A stretch of 64,000 nucleotides of DNA, from contig JAFEFT010000036.1 in the NCBI GenBank assembly GCA_018240435.1, positions 67,489 to 131,488 of the forward strand, read 5' to 3'. A program made the translations under genes and the position numbers. The notes beneath the pieces are model-generated. The model saw only the letters and a list, made by a program, of their open reading frames with translations, did no database searches and was not told where the DNA came from. Below, in pieces: positions 35,314 to 43,363 of the stretch (positions within the stretch are counted from its first letter, which is position 1; the number at the start of each line of letters is the position of its first letter). The stretch comes from Pseudomonadota bacterium. Lineage in GTDB: Bacteria; Pseudomonadota; Gammaproteobacteria; Xanthomonadales; Xanthomonadaceae.

Positions 35314-38300
35314 ATGAACATCCGACACGGTTCCAGCCACCCGATGCAATCGCGTTTGGCCGGGTTGGCACGCACATGGCGGCAGACGCTCGCCGGGCTG
35401 GCGATCGTCGGTGCGATGGGCATCACCATGGTCGCTGCTGCCGCCACCGCCGATCCGGCGGCGACGTTGGTGCGCGTACACGCCGATACCGGCGCCCTGA
35501 GCGTGGATCAAGGCAGGGAACTGCGCCTGCAGGTGGTCAAGCAGATCGACGGCCACGGCCTGGCGGGTCAGCCGGTGACGTGGACGGTCGCCGGTCCCGG
35601 CAAGGCGGAATTGTCGGCCACCCGCAGCCTGACCGCGACGGCGACGAAAGATACCCAGGCCGGCAGCGCCAGCACGGTGTTCCATGCCAGTGTTCCGGGC
35701 GACTACACGATCACCGCCACCACCCAGAAGAATCCCGGCTGCGGCACACCCGGCTGCGCCACCTGGGTCAGCACCCGTTTTGCGGTGAGCGTTGCCGCGA
35801 CGGGCAGTGAAGCGGCCGGCGGCGCGGTCGAAGATCATCACGGCGCCGTTCTGGCGGCGACCGCAGCGGCGCTGGTGGGCGGCTTGGCGATCGCGGCCGG
35901 CACCTCGCACGGCAGCGATCACAACGTTGCTCCGCTCTCGCGCGACCTCGTTCTGGTATCGGGCGACGGGCAGGCGGCCGGCGCCAACGCGGCGCTGGCG
36001 GTACCGCTGCGCGTGCGCGCGATCAGCGGCGGCTCGCCCTCGGCGGGCGTGGTCGTGCAATGGAGCGCCACCGGCGGTGCGGTGCTGTCGGGTTCGAGCA
36101 GCACCACCGATGGCGGCGGCGTCGCCAGCATCAATGTCACCAGCATCGGCCCCGGCCCGGCGCCGGTGACGATCACCGCGACGCGCAGCGACTATCCCAA
36201 CGCCAAGGTGACCTTCTCGGCGAGCGTGCTGCAGCCGGCGCTGAACATGGTTTCCGGTGATGGCCAGTCGGCCTTCCCCGGCAATGCGATCGCGCAGCCG
36301 TTGGTCGTGCAGGCCGTACTCGGCCCCAATCCGCAATCCGGGGTGCCGATAAGCTGGGTCGTCACCAGCGGTGATGCCACGGTTTCCGCCGTATCCAATG
36401 GCGGCCTGACCAACCCATCCGGCACCAGCAGCGCCCGCATCCAGTTGGGCCCGAGCGCCGGCCCGGTGGTGGTCACCGCCACCCGAACCGATGTCGGCCT
36501 CAGCCAGAGCTTCAATCTGTCTTCGGCGGTCAGCAACGCGTTGACGATCGCCACCGGCAACGGCCAGCTCGCTTGCCCGAACCTGCCGCTGCCGCAGAAC
36601 CTGGTGGTACGCGCGCTCACCAACAACCGGCCGGTCGCCGGCGTCACCGTGAATTGGTCGGCCAGCGGCACGGTCGTGCTGAACAACGCCAGCAGCATCA
36701 CCGATGGCAACGGCTTCGCCCGCGCCCATGTCACCAACATCGGCCCTGATTACCAACCGGGCGCGTCGTACGTCTCGGTGCTGGCCAGCCGCAGCGACGA
36801 CCCGACGGCCACCGCCACGTTCACCGCTTCCGTCGCGGCCTCGACCATGACGGTCAGCAGCGGCAACGGCCAATCCGGCGCCATCGGCAGCACTTCCAGT
36901 CCGATGGTGGTGGCGCTGGTCGATGGTTGTGGCCACGCCATCGTCAACCAGCCCGTCGCCTGGACGGTCATCTCCGGCTCGGCGACGGTGTCGGCCAGTA
37001 CGACACAGACCAACGGCAGCGGCCAGGCGCAGGTCACCGTCACTTATGGCAGCGTGCCCGGCAACGTCGTCATCCAGGCCAGTGCCCTGGGCGGCGGCTT
37101 GATCTCCAACTTCAACGCGACCGCGACCACGGGCGGCGTGAACATCGGCATCGGCAACAATCAGACCGGCAACCCGGGCACGATCTTGCCGCAGCCGCTC
37201 ACGGTGCACGTGGTGCCGGCGATCGCCGGCGTGCCGGTGAGTTTCACGGTCATCAGCGGCAGCGCCACCGTGTTGACGCCGTCCACGTTCACGGACGGCG
37301 CGGGCATGGCCTCGACCCAGCTCCAGCTCGGCCTGACGCCAGGTCCGGTGCAGGTGCTGGCGCAAGCCGGCAACTCCACTGCCACCTTCTCGGCGACCGT
37401 GGCCGGCACCATCGTCGGCAGCAGCCTGACCATCGTTTCCGGCAACAACCAGATCGTCGCCCCCAACACCGCATCGCAACCGATGGTGGTGCAGCTTCAG
37501 TCCGGCGGGTCGCCCCTGTCGGCCATGACGATCCAGTGGAGCGCCAGTGGCGGCGCCTTGTCGGCCAGCAGCACCACCACCGGTGCCAACGGCCAGACCA
37601 GCGTCACCCTGACGCCCTCGGGCAGCGGCCCGGTCACGGTGACGGCAACCTTCCTGCCGTATGCGCAGTACACCGGCGCCCAGGTCAGTTTCGCGCAGAA
37701 CACCACGCTGGCGAGCGTATCCGGGCAATCGGCCAACGACGAGTCGATCGCACACGCCCTCGACAGCGCCTGCGCGGTATTGATCAACACCGGCAACCGC
37801 ACCCCGCAGCAGCAGGACATGCTCAACCAGTGCCTGGCCTTGGGTGAGGCCAGCAGCCAGTCGCCCGGCGCCGTCGCTGCGGCCATCAACCAGATGGCAC
37901 CGGCCGTCGCCGAAACCCAGAGCGCCACCGCCACCACCGCCATCACCACCCAGTTCAACAACCTCGCCGGGCGCATGCAGGCCCTGCGTGGCGGTGCGCA
38001 AGGGGTGTCGTTCGCCGGCCTGGCGTTCAACAATGACACCGGCAGCTTGCCGATCGGCGATCTCGGTGCGGCCATGCTGTCGGCCAACGACCAGAAAAAC
38101 GACGCCTCGTCGAGCTTCTCGCGCTGGGGTTTCTTCGGCTCCGGCCAGATCCAGCGCCAGAACGGCAGCGCCCAGGCCGCCACCCCCGGCTACCGCTTCG
38201 GCAGCAATGGCCTGACCTTCGGCGCCGATTACCGCGTCAGCGACAGCTTCGTCCTCGGCGGCGCCCTGGGTTACACGCACCAGTCGACCACTCTGGACCT

Positions 38301-39000
38301 CGCCCAGGGCGACATGTCGATGCGCGGCTGGAGCCTGTCGGCCTACGCCACCTGGTACGACAAGAGCGATTGGTACGTCGACAGCTCGATCACCTGGTCG
38401 AACAACAGCTTCGATGCCAGCCGCCACATTGCCTACGCCCTGCCGGTACCGGGCGGCGTGACGATCGTCGACCAGATCGCGCGCTCGTCGTCGGGCGGCA
38501 ACGATTTCGCCGGCTCGGTGACCTTCGGCCGCGATTTCCACTTCCAGGCGGTCGCCTACGGTCTGTACGGCAAGTTGCAATACGACCACAGCAGTTTCGA
38601 CGGCTTCTCCGAGTACCTCACCGCCGGCCTGCCCGGCAGCGGCCTGGGCCTGCGCGTGAATGCCCGCTCGACCACGTCGATCGCCTCCGTGCTCGGCGCC
38701 AAGGTCGATTACAACGCCAGCATGAAGTGGGGCGTGATGGTGCCGCACGCAGAGGTCGAATGGCAGCACGAGTTCCGCACCGACCCGAACACCTTCATTG
38801 CCTATTTCATCGACGATCCGACCAACACGCCGATCCTGATCCGCGGCGACCAGACCGACTCCGACTTCTTCCGCTTCGGTGCGGGCATGTCGTTCGTGTT
38901 CCCGCAAGGCCGCTCGGCGTTCCTGCTGTACAACCGCACCGTCGGCCGGCAAGGCATCAGCGCGTACAATCTGAGCCTCGGCTTCCGCCTGGAGTTCTGA
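35314..39000 (+). CDS. Second autotransporter adhesin with Ig-like repeats, paralogue of its upstream neighbour
   Basis: 1228 residues from the ATG at 35314 (GGGGAGA 7 bases upstream). Signal peptide: WRQTLAGLAIVGAMGITMVAAA. Then an Ig-like domain (about 50-170), a short hydrophobic stretch (LAATAAALVGGLAIAAG, about 184-200), and six invasin-type Ig-like repeats of about 100 residues with signatures like LVSGDGQAAG, MVSGDGQSAF, IATGNGQLAC. The linker with paired Cys (LDSACAVL, DMLNQCLAL) and the barrel (from about 936, ending LEF) closely resemble the first autotransporter. The two probably arose by tandem duplication. The DUF11 repeats are absent here. Confidence 0.87.
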   Translation: MNIRHGSSHPMQSRLAGLARTWRQTLAGLAIVGAMGITMVAAAATADPAATLVRVHADTGALSVDQGRELRLQVVKQIDGHGLAGQPVTWTVAGPGKAELSATRSLTATATKDTQAGSASTVFHASVPGDYTITATTQKNPGCGTPGCATWVSTRFAVSVAATGSEAAGGAVEDHHGAVLAATAAALVGGLAIAAGTSHGSDHNVAPLSRDLVLVSGDGQAAGANAALAVPLRVRAISGGSPSAGVVVQWSATGGAVLSGSSSTTDGGGVASINVTSIGPGPAPVTITATRSDYPNAKVTFSASVLQPALNMVSGDGQSAFPGNAIAQPLVVQAVLGPNPQSGVPISWVVTSGDATVSAVSNGGLTNPSGTSSARIQLGPSAGPVVVTATRTDVGLSQSFNLSSAVSNALTIATGNGQLACPNLPLPQNLVVRALTNNRPVAGVTVNWSASGTVVLNNASSITDGNGFARAHVTNIGPDYQPGASYVSVLASRSDDPTATATFTASVAASTMTVSSGNGQSGAIGSTSSPMVVALVDGCGHAIVNQPVAWTVISGSATVSASTTQTNGSGQAQVTVTYGSVPGNVVIQASALGGGLISNFNATATTGGVNIGIGNNQTGNPGTILPQPLTVHVVPAIAGVPVSFTVISGSATVLTPSTFTDGAGMASTQLQLGLTPGPVQVLAQAGNSTATFSATVAGTIVGSSLTIVSGNNQIVAPNTASQPMVVQLQSGGSPLSAMTIQWSASGGALSASSTTTGANGQTSVTLTPSGSGPVTVTATFLPYAQYTGAQVSFAQNTTLASVSGQSANDESIAHALDSACAVLINTGNRTPQQQDMLNQCLALGEASSQSPGAVAAAINQMAPAVAETQSATATTAITTQFNNLAGRMQALRGGAQGVSFAGLAFNNDTGSLPIGDLGAAMLSANDQKNDASSSFSRWGFFGSGQIQRQNGSAQAATPGYRFGSNGLTFGADYRVSDSFVLGGALGYTHQSTTLDLAQGDMSMRGWSLSAYATWYDKSDWYVDSSITWSNNSFDASRHIAYALPVPGGVTIVDQIARSSSGGNDFAGSVTFGRDFHFQAVAYGLYGKLQYDHSSFDGFSEYLTAGLPGSGLGLRVNARSTTSIASVLGAKVDYNASMKWGVMVPHAEVEWQHEFRTDPNTFIAYFIDDPTNTPILIRGDQTDSDFFRFGAGMSFVFPQGRSAFLLYNRTVGRQGISAYNLSLGFRLEF

Positions 39001-39160
39001 TGGGTGACATGGACGTCCTCGTGAACCCTCCCGCGCGCCGCGCCACTCGAGGCTCGGCGCGCGGGCCCTGTCACATGAGCGCGTCGTGCCTGCCCTCGCC
39101 AGCCGACGCGGCGACGTCGGCGCTATCCACGCCCTCCCACCCGACCTGCCGGCGCGCACC

Positions 39161-39862
39161 ATGATCGAATTCGGCCACCTCAGCCACGTCGGCCTGCGCC
39201 GCGAGCTCAACGAGGACACCTATTACGGCAACGCCGAAATGGGTCTGTGGCTCGTCGCCGACGGCATGGGCGGCCACGAATTCGGCGAAGTCGCCAGCGC
39301 CGTGGCGCGCGAGGCAATCGTCGAGGCCATCCGCAAGGGCAAGTCGCTGATCGAAGCGATCCGCATCGCCGACGAGGAAATCATCCGCCATTCGAAGCTG
39401 CGCACCGAGGGACTGCCGATGGGCACGACGGTGGCAGCGGCGCGCCTGACCGGCAACAAGTACGAGGTCGCCTGGGTCGGCGACAGCCGCGTCTACTTGT
39501 GGAACGGGCAATTGCGCCAGCTCTCGCAGGATCACTCCTACGTGCAGGAGCTGATCGACCAGGGCGCGATCACCGCCGAGCAAGCGCGCAGCCACCCGCA
39601 TCGCAACGTCGTCACCCAGGCGCTGGGGGTGACCGACCCGGCGCATCTGAAGGTCGAGTCGATCACCGGCGAGCTCAAGCCGGGCATGCAGCTGCTGCTT
39701 TGCAGCGACGGCCTGACCGAGGAAGTGGACAATGCCGCGATCGGCCGCATCCTCAACCAGAGCCAGTTCACCGCGCAAGAATGCGTCGACCACCTGATCG
39801 CGGCGGCGCTCGACGGCGGCGGCACCGACAACGTCACCGTGCTGCTGGTGCGGCAACTGTAA
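39161..39862 (+). CDS. PP2C-family Ser/Thr protein phosphatase
   Basis: 233 residues, a stand-alone catalytic domain of the Stp/PrpC type. Metal-binding motifs are intact: RRELNEDTYY (E18, D19), VADGMGGHEFGEVAS (34-48), MGTTVAAARL, VAWVGDSRVYLW, LLLCSDGLTEEV and GTDNVTVLLV. It is the expected counterpart of Ser/Thr kinases, and two kinase genes lie 9-12 kb downstream. ATG 39161 is used because the fold starts there; the frame is open 25 codons further upstream without a ribosome site. It is convergent with rlmH, 26 bp apart. Confidence 0.93.
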   Translation: MIEFGHLSHVGLRRELNEDTYYGNAEMGLWLVADGMGGHEFGEVASAVAREAIVEAIRKGKSLIEAIRIADEEIIRHSKLRTEGLPMGTTVAAARLTGNKYEVAWVGDSRVYLWNGQLRQLSQDHSYVQELIDQGAITAEQARSHPHRNVVTQALGVTDPAHLKVESITGELKPGMQLLLCSDGLTEEVDNAAIGRILNQSQFTAQECVDHLIAAALDGGGTDNVTVLLVRQL

Positions 39863-39888
39863 AGCGGCGAGCACGCCGCAGGCCATCA

Positions 39889-40359
39889 TCAATCGCGATG
39901 GTAGGGATGCCCGGCGAGGATGCTCGCCGCACGGTACAACTGCTCGGCGACCAGCAAGCGCACCAGCATGTGCGGCAAGGTCGCCGGCCCCAGCGACCAC
40001 GTCTCGTGCGCGGCGGCGCGCACCGCCGGCGCGTGGCCCTCGGGGCCGCCGATAACGAACGCCAGATCGCGCCCCTGCCCGCGCCAATGCGCCAGCCGCC
40101 GCGCCAGCGCCGGCGAATCGTGCATGCGGCCCTTGTCGTCGAGCAGCACCACCTGCGCGCCTTTGGGTATTGCCGCCAGCACACGCACGCCTTCGTCGGC
40201 GGCGGCACGCGCAACATCGCGGTTCTTGCCGCGCAAGCCGGGCGGGATTTCGATCAGCTCCAGCGGCAGCCAGTGCGAGAGGCGTTTGCCGTAATCGGCG
40301 AAGCCGGTGGTCAGCCATTCGGGCGCGCGTTCACCAACGGCGATCAGGCAGGCTTTCAT
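39889..40359 (-). CDS. rlmH: 23S rRNA pseudouridine-1915 N3-methyltransferase
   Basis: 156 residues, the family length (155 in E. coli). SPOUT-type SAM-binding knot: FVIGGPEGHAP then the LGPATLPHMLVRLLVAEQLYRA helix and the YHRD end. It methylates pseudouridine 1915 in helix 69 of the assembled 70S ribosome. It is the last gene of the leuS-lptE-holA-nadD-rsfS-rlmH line and is separated from rsfS by a 27-bp repeat array, though in many relatives the two are adjacent. Confidence 0.95.
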   Translation of the reverse strand: MKACLIAVGERAPEWLTTGFADYGKRLSHWLPLELIEIPPGLRGKNRDVARAAADEGVRVLAAIPKGAQVVLLDDKGRMHDSPALARRLAHWRGQGRDLAFVIGGPEGHAPAVRAAAHETWSLGPATLPHMLVRLLVAEQLYRAASILAGHPYHRD

Positions 40360-40386
40360 GCCATGCGACAGGGTCGTTCATGGTTC

Positions 40387-40548
40387 GACAAGCTCACCAC
40401 GAACGGGAATCGCGACAAGCTCACCACGAACGGGAATCGCGACAAGCTCACCACGAACGGGAATCGCGCCAAGCTCGCCACGAACGGATTCACGGGCCGG
40501 TTCACCACGAATGGAAGTCGTGGCAGGCGCACCACGAACGAAATCGTC
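40387..40548. repeat. 27-bp tandem repeat array between rsfS and rlmH
   Basis: Six units of 27 bp, starting at 40387, 40414, 40441, 40468, 40495 and 40522. The first three are almost identical (GACAAGCTCACCACGAACGG then GAATCGC) and the last three decay. A TTCG precedes unit 1. The same sequence family is found in frame within the helicase gene (25361-25680). It has no spacers, so it is not a CRISPR. It probably belongs to the dispersed intergenic repeats of this lineage. Confidence 0.8.
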
Positions 40549-40574
40549 AAAAATTTCGCCACGCCCTCTTCCTG

Positions 40575-40964
40575 TCATTCCTCCGGCGGCTGGTCGCCGA
40601 CCGTCCACAGCCGCTCGATGGCGTAGAACTCGCGCACCCGCGGCAGCATGACGTGGACGATCACGTCGGCCAGATCCACCAGCACCCATTCGGCTTCGCG
40701 CTCGCCTTCCACACCCAGCGGCATCACGCCGACCTTCTTGGCGAACTTCACCACCTCGTCGGCGATCGACTTGACGTGCCGGGTCGAGGTGCCGGAGGCC
40801 ACCACCATGAAATCGGCGATGCCGGTCTTGCCGCGGATGTCGATTTCGACGGCATCCTTGGCCTTGATCTCCTCCAGCGCGGCGCGCACCTGCGCCAGCA
40901 GGGCTTCGGCCGATGGCGGCGGTGCCGGCATGCGGGTCTTGATGACGACGGCTTGGCTGGTCAA
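40575..40964 (-). CDS. rsfS: Ribosomal silencing factor
   Basis: 129 residues. The RsfS/Iojap core is plain: LEEIKAKDAVEIDIRGKTGIADFMVVASGTSTRHVKSIADEV then GEREAEWVLVDLADVIVHVM and FYAIERLW. RsfS binds uL14 on the 50S subunit and blocks subunit joining under starvation. The gene lies 42 bp after nadD on the same strand, the usual partner. An N-terminal 17-residue extension precedes the core. A start at the second Met (MPAPP) would remove part of it. Confidence 0.95.
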   Translation of the reverse strand: MTSQAVVIKTRMPAPPPSAEALLAQVRAALEEIKAKDAVEIDIRGKTGIADFMVVASGTSTRHVKSIADEVVKFAKKVGVMPLGVEGEREAEWVLVDLADVIVHVMLPRVREFYAIERLWTVGDQPPEE

Positions 40965-41006
40965 GTGGGCGAATCCTCGTTACGGGCGGATGTCGATGAG
41001 TATAGA

Positions 41007-41663
41007 TCAAGGTTTCGGCGGTGGCGCTGGCCTGCATCCGTACAGACGTTGCGCGCCGATCCAGGCGGCCACTGCCGGCGGCAGGTCCTCCTGCCAGCGC
41101 GCCCCCCGCGCAAGCCGGTCGCGCACGTCGCTGGCCGCCTCGGGGCGCAGCGGAAGGTCGAGACGAAACAGGCAGCCGGCGGCGGTGCGTGCCAGTTGCG
41201 CCGGATCGTCGCGCCAGCGCCCGGCCGTCGCCGCCCGCAGCGCCGCATCGGTGCCATCGCTCGCATGCCCCGGCCGCACCGCGACGATCAGATGCGCCAG
41301 CGCAAACATCTCGCACCAGCGATGCCAACGCGGCAAGCCGGCGAAAGCATCGGCACCGAGCAACCAGGCCAAGGGCGCGTCATCGCCGATTTCGGCACGA
41401 ATCGCGAGCAACGTATCGACCGTGTACGACGGCCCTGCCCGCTGCAATTCGCGCCGATCCACATGCAGATGCGGATGGCCGACGATGGCCAGATCGAGCA
41501 TGGCCGCGCGCTGGGTGGCGCTGGCGCCCGGTGGCGCACGAAGCGGTGGATCGGCCGAAGGCAGCATGAAGACATCGGACGCAAGACGCGCCGCAGCGGC
41601 ATCGGCCACCGCCAGGTGGCCGTTGTGCACGGGGTCGAAGGTGCCGCCGTAGAGGATGCGCAT
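41007..41663 (-). CDS. nadD: Nicotinate-nucleotide adenylyltransferase
   Basis: 218 residues. Nucleotidyltransferase start MRILYGGTFDPVHNGHLAVA with the (T/H)xGH signature, RRELQRAGPSYTVDTL and the SDVRDRLARG C-terminal motif (the ISSTxxR equivalent). It makes deamido-NAD from nicotinate mononucleotide in NAD synthesis. ATG 41663 is fixed by the fold; the frame open upstream overlaps holA. It follows holA by 16 bp and precedes rsfS. Confidence 0.95.
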   Translation of the reverse strand: MRILYGGTFDPVHNGHLAVADAAAARLASDVFMLPSADPPLRAPPGASATQRAAMLDLAIVGHPHLHVDRRELQRAGPSYTVDTLLAIRAEIGDDAPLAWLLGADAFAGLPRWHRWCEMFALAHLIVAVRPGHASDGTDAALRAATAGRWRDDPAQLARTAAGCLFRLDLPLRPEAASDVRDRLARGARWQEDLPPAVAAWIGAQRLYGCRPAPPPKP

Positions 41664-41679
41664 GGCCGGCGGGCGCGGC

Positions 41680-42714
41680 TCAGGCCACCAGCAGGCGGCG
41701 TCCGCGCGGATCGGCGATCGCCACCAGCAAGCGCTCCAGCGCCAACCACGGATCGCCGTCGGCGCGCCCCTTGGCCATCCGGTCGATGCCGCCCAGCGTG
41801 ATTGCGAAGCTTTCCCACGTCGCTGCATCGTGGCGTTCGAGCGCGCGCCGGAACTGCGCCTGCCGCGCATCCCAGATGCGCTGCGCGGTCATCGCCGCGC
41901 GCAGGTCGCCACCGCGCGCGGCCACGCTGGCCAGCGTCGCCAATTGCAGCAACTGCGGCGCGATCGCACCGACCAGTGCCGGCACCTGCTCACCCTCGCC
42001 GCGCAGGCCGCGGACGATGCGCAAGCTGCGGGCCGCATCGCCGGCGAGGGCGGCATCGACCAGCTTGAACACATCCAGCCGCGACGAATCGGCGACCAAT
42101 TGCTGCATCCGTGCCAGATCGACCCGCTGCTTGCCATCGGCGAGCAAGGCCAGTTTGTCCACTTCCTGCGCCGCCGCCAGCAAATTGCCCTCGACCCGCT
42201 CGGCCAGCAATTCGGCGGCATCGTGGCTGGCGTCGATGCCGCGCGCACGCAGGCGCGCCAGCAGCCAATCGGGCAGCTTGTGGCGCGGCAGCGCCCACAT
42301 CGCCAGCACCTGCCCGCCCTTGCCGATCGCCTTCACCCATGCCGACTCGGCCAGCCGCTTGCTCCACTCCATGCAGGTCAGCAGCAAGGTGATGCCGGGC
42401 GGCGGATTCTTGCAGAAATCGGCGATGACATCGCTGCCTTCCTTGCCCAGCTTGCCCTCCGGCGCACGCACGTCGAGCAGACGGGCGCTGGCGAACAGGC
42501 TCATCGCGGAAAAGTCGGCGACCAGATCATCCCAGTCGAAGCGGCCGTCGACATCGTGGATGGAGCGTTCGCAGCCTTGCTCGCGCGCTTTCGCACGCAC
42601 CGCATCGGCCGCTTCGATCACGCGCAGTTCCTCGACGCCGGCGATCAGGATCACCGATGGCAGTGGCGCCTTGGCCAGTTGCCGCAGGAACGTCGCCTCA
42701 TCGTCGAATTGCAT
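41680..42714 (-). CDS. holA: DNA polymerase III delta subunit
   Basis: 344 residues, family length. Subunit of the clamp loader that opens the sliding clamp. Recognised by the N-terminal LPSVILIAGVEELRVIEAADAVR, FDWDDLVADFSAMSLFASARLLDV, LPDWLLARLRARGIDASHDAAELLAERVEGNLLAAAQEVDKLAL pattern. It starts 12 bp after lptE stops, in the standard lptE-holA-nadD order. Confidence 0.94.
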   Translation of the reverse strand: MQFDDEATFLRQLAKAPLPSVILIAGVEELRVIEAADAVRAKAREQGCERSIHDVDGRFDWDDLVADFSAMSLFASARLLDVRAPEGKLGKEGSDVIADFCKNPPPGITLLLTCMEWSKRLAESAWVKAIGKGGQVLAMWALPRHKLPDWLLARLRARGIDASHDAAELLAERVEGNLLAAAQEVDKLALLADGKQRVDLARMQQLVADSSRLDVFKLVDAALAGDAARSLRIVRGLRGEGEQVPALVGAIAPQLLQLATLASVAARGGDLRAAMTAQRIWDARQAQFRRALERHDAATWESFAITLGGIDRMAKGRADGDPWLALERLLVAIADPRGRRLLVA

Positions 42715-42726
42715 TGCCCGATCCGG

Positions 42727-43242
42727 TCAGTGCAGCTTGCGCAGGATGATGTCGAGCTGGCGCATGATCGCCGCCGCCATGTCGCGCTGCATTTCCTCGC
42801 GAATGGTTTGCTGCTCCTGCGCCGAACCCAGTGCATTGCTCGCGTTGTAACTGAAATTGCGCTCGATGCGCACCTCGCGCACAGGCGCGATGGGTTTGCC
42901 GTCGGCGGCGGTGAACTCGTACTTGACCACATAGGTGACGTCATATTCGGTCGCCTGCGCATGCACGTCGATCGACAGCGGTTGCTGGTTCCAGGCTTCG
43001 CTGACGATGTGCAGGCTGGCGGCCCCGGCGCCCGCATCGCTCGCATCGGCCGGCGCCGCGTGCGCACGCGTGAGTGCGCGCGACAAGGCCAGCGCCAGCG
43101 GGCTGTACGGGTCGCCGCTGACGATGCGGACCGGGCCGATGTCCGCCGGCACCCGCAGCTCGCCGCGCGGGTGGAAGCCGCAGCCGGCCAGGACCAGCAG
43201 GCACAGGCAGGCGAAGGCGATCGAACGGGGGCGATGGTTCAT
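42727..43242 (-). CDS. lptE: LPS-assembly lipoprotein LptE
   Basis: 171 residues. Lipoprotein signal peptide with lipobox LVLAGC and downstream GFHPRGE, the typical LptE start. The mature protein has the two-strand/helix layout with YDVTYVVKYEFTAADGKPI and a C-terminal IREEMQRDMAAAIMRQL helix. It plugs LptD in the outer membrane and completes LPS export. CAGGAG lies upstream of ATG 43242. It lies between leuS and holA, as in other gammaproteobacteria. Confidence 0.93.
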   Translation of the reverse strand: MNHRPRSIAFACLCLLVLAGCGFHPRGELRVPADIGPVRIVSGDPYSPLALALSRALTRAHAAPADASDAGAGAASLHIVSEAWNQQPLSIDVHAQATEYDVTYVVKYEFTAADGKPIAPVREVRIERNFSYNASNALGSAQEQQTIREEMQRDMAAAIMRQLDIILRKLH

Positions 43243-43363
43243 GCACTTGCTCCTGAACGCGGGCGACAGCCGTCTGCGTCGAATCCGGTTGGATGGCATT
43301 GCCACTGGAGCGGCCGTGGCAGGCACGTTCGATGACGGCCAGCGACCGCATCGGCCGTCGCCA

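Noticed and set aside
35293-39219. A 1308-codon minus-strand frame opposite the second autotransporter
   Set aside because: Composition is Arg/Gly/Asp-rich without motifs. The plus-strand frame has a signal peptide, repeats and barrel.
40387-40548. CRISPR array
   Set aside because: Units are contiguous 27-mers without spacers, decay progressively, and no cas gene is present.
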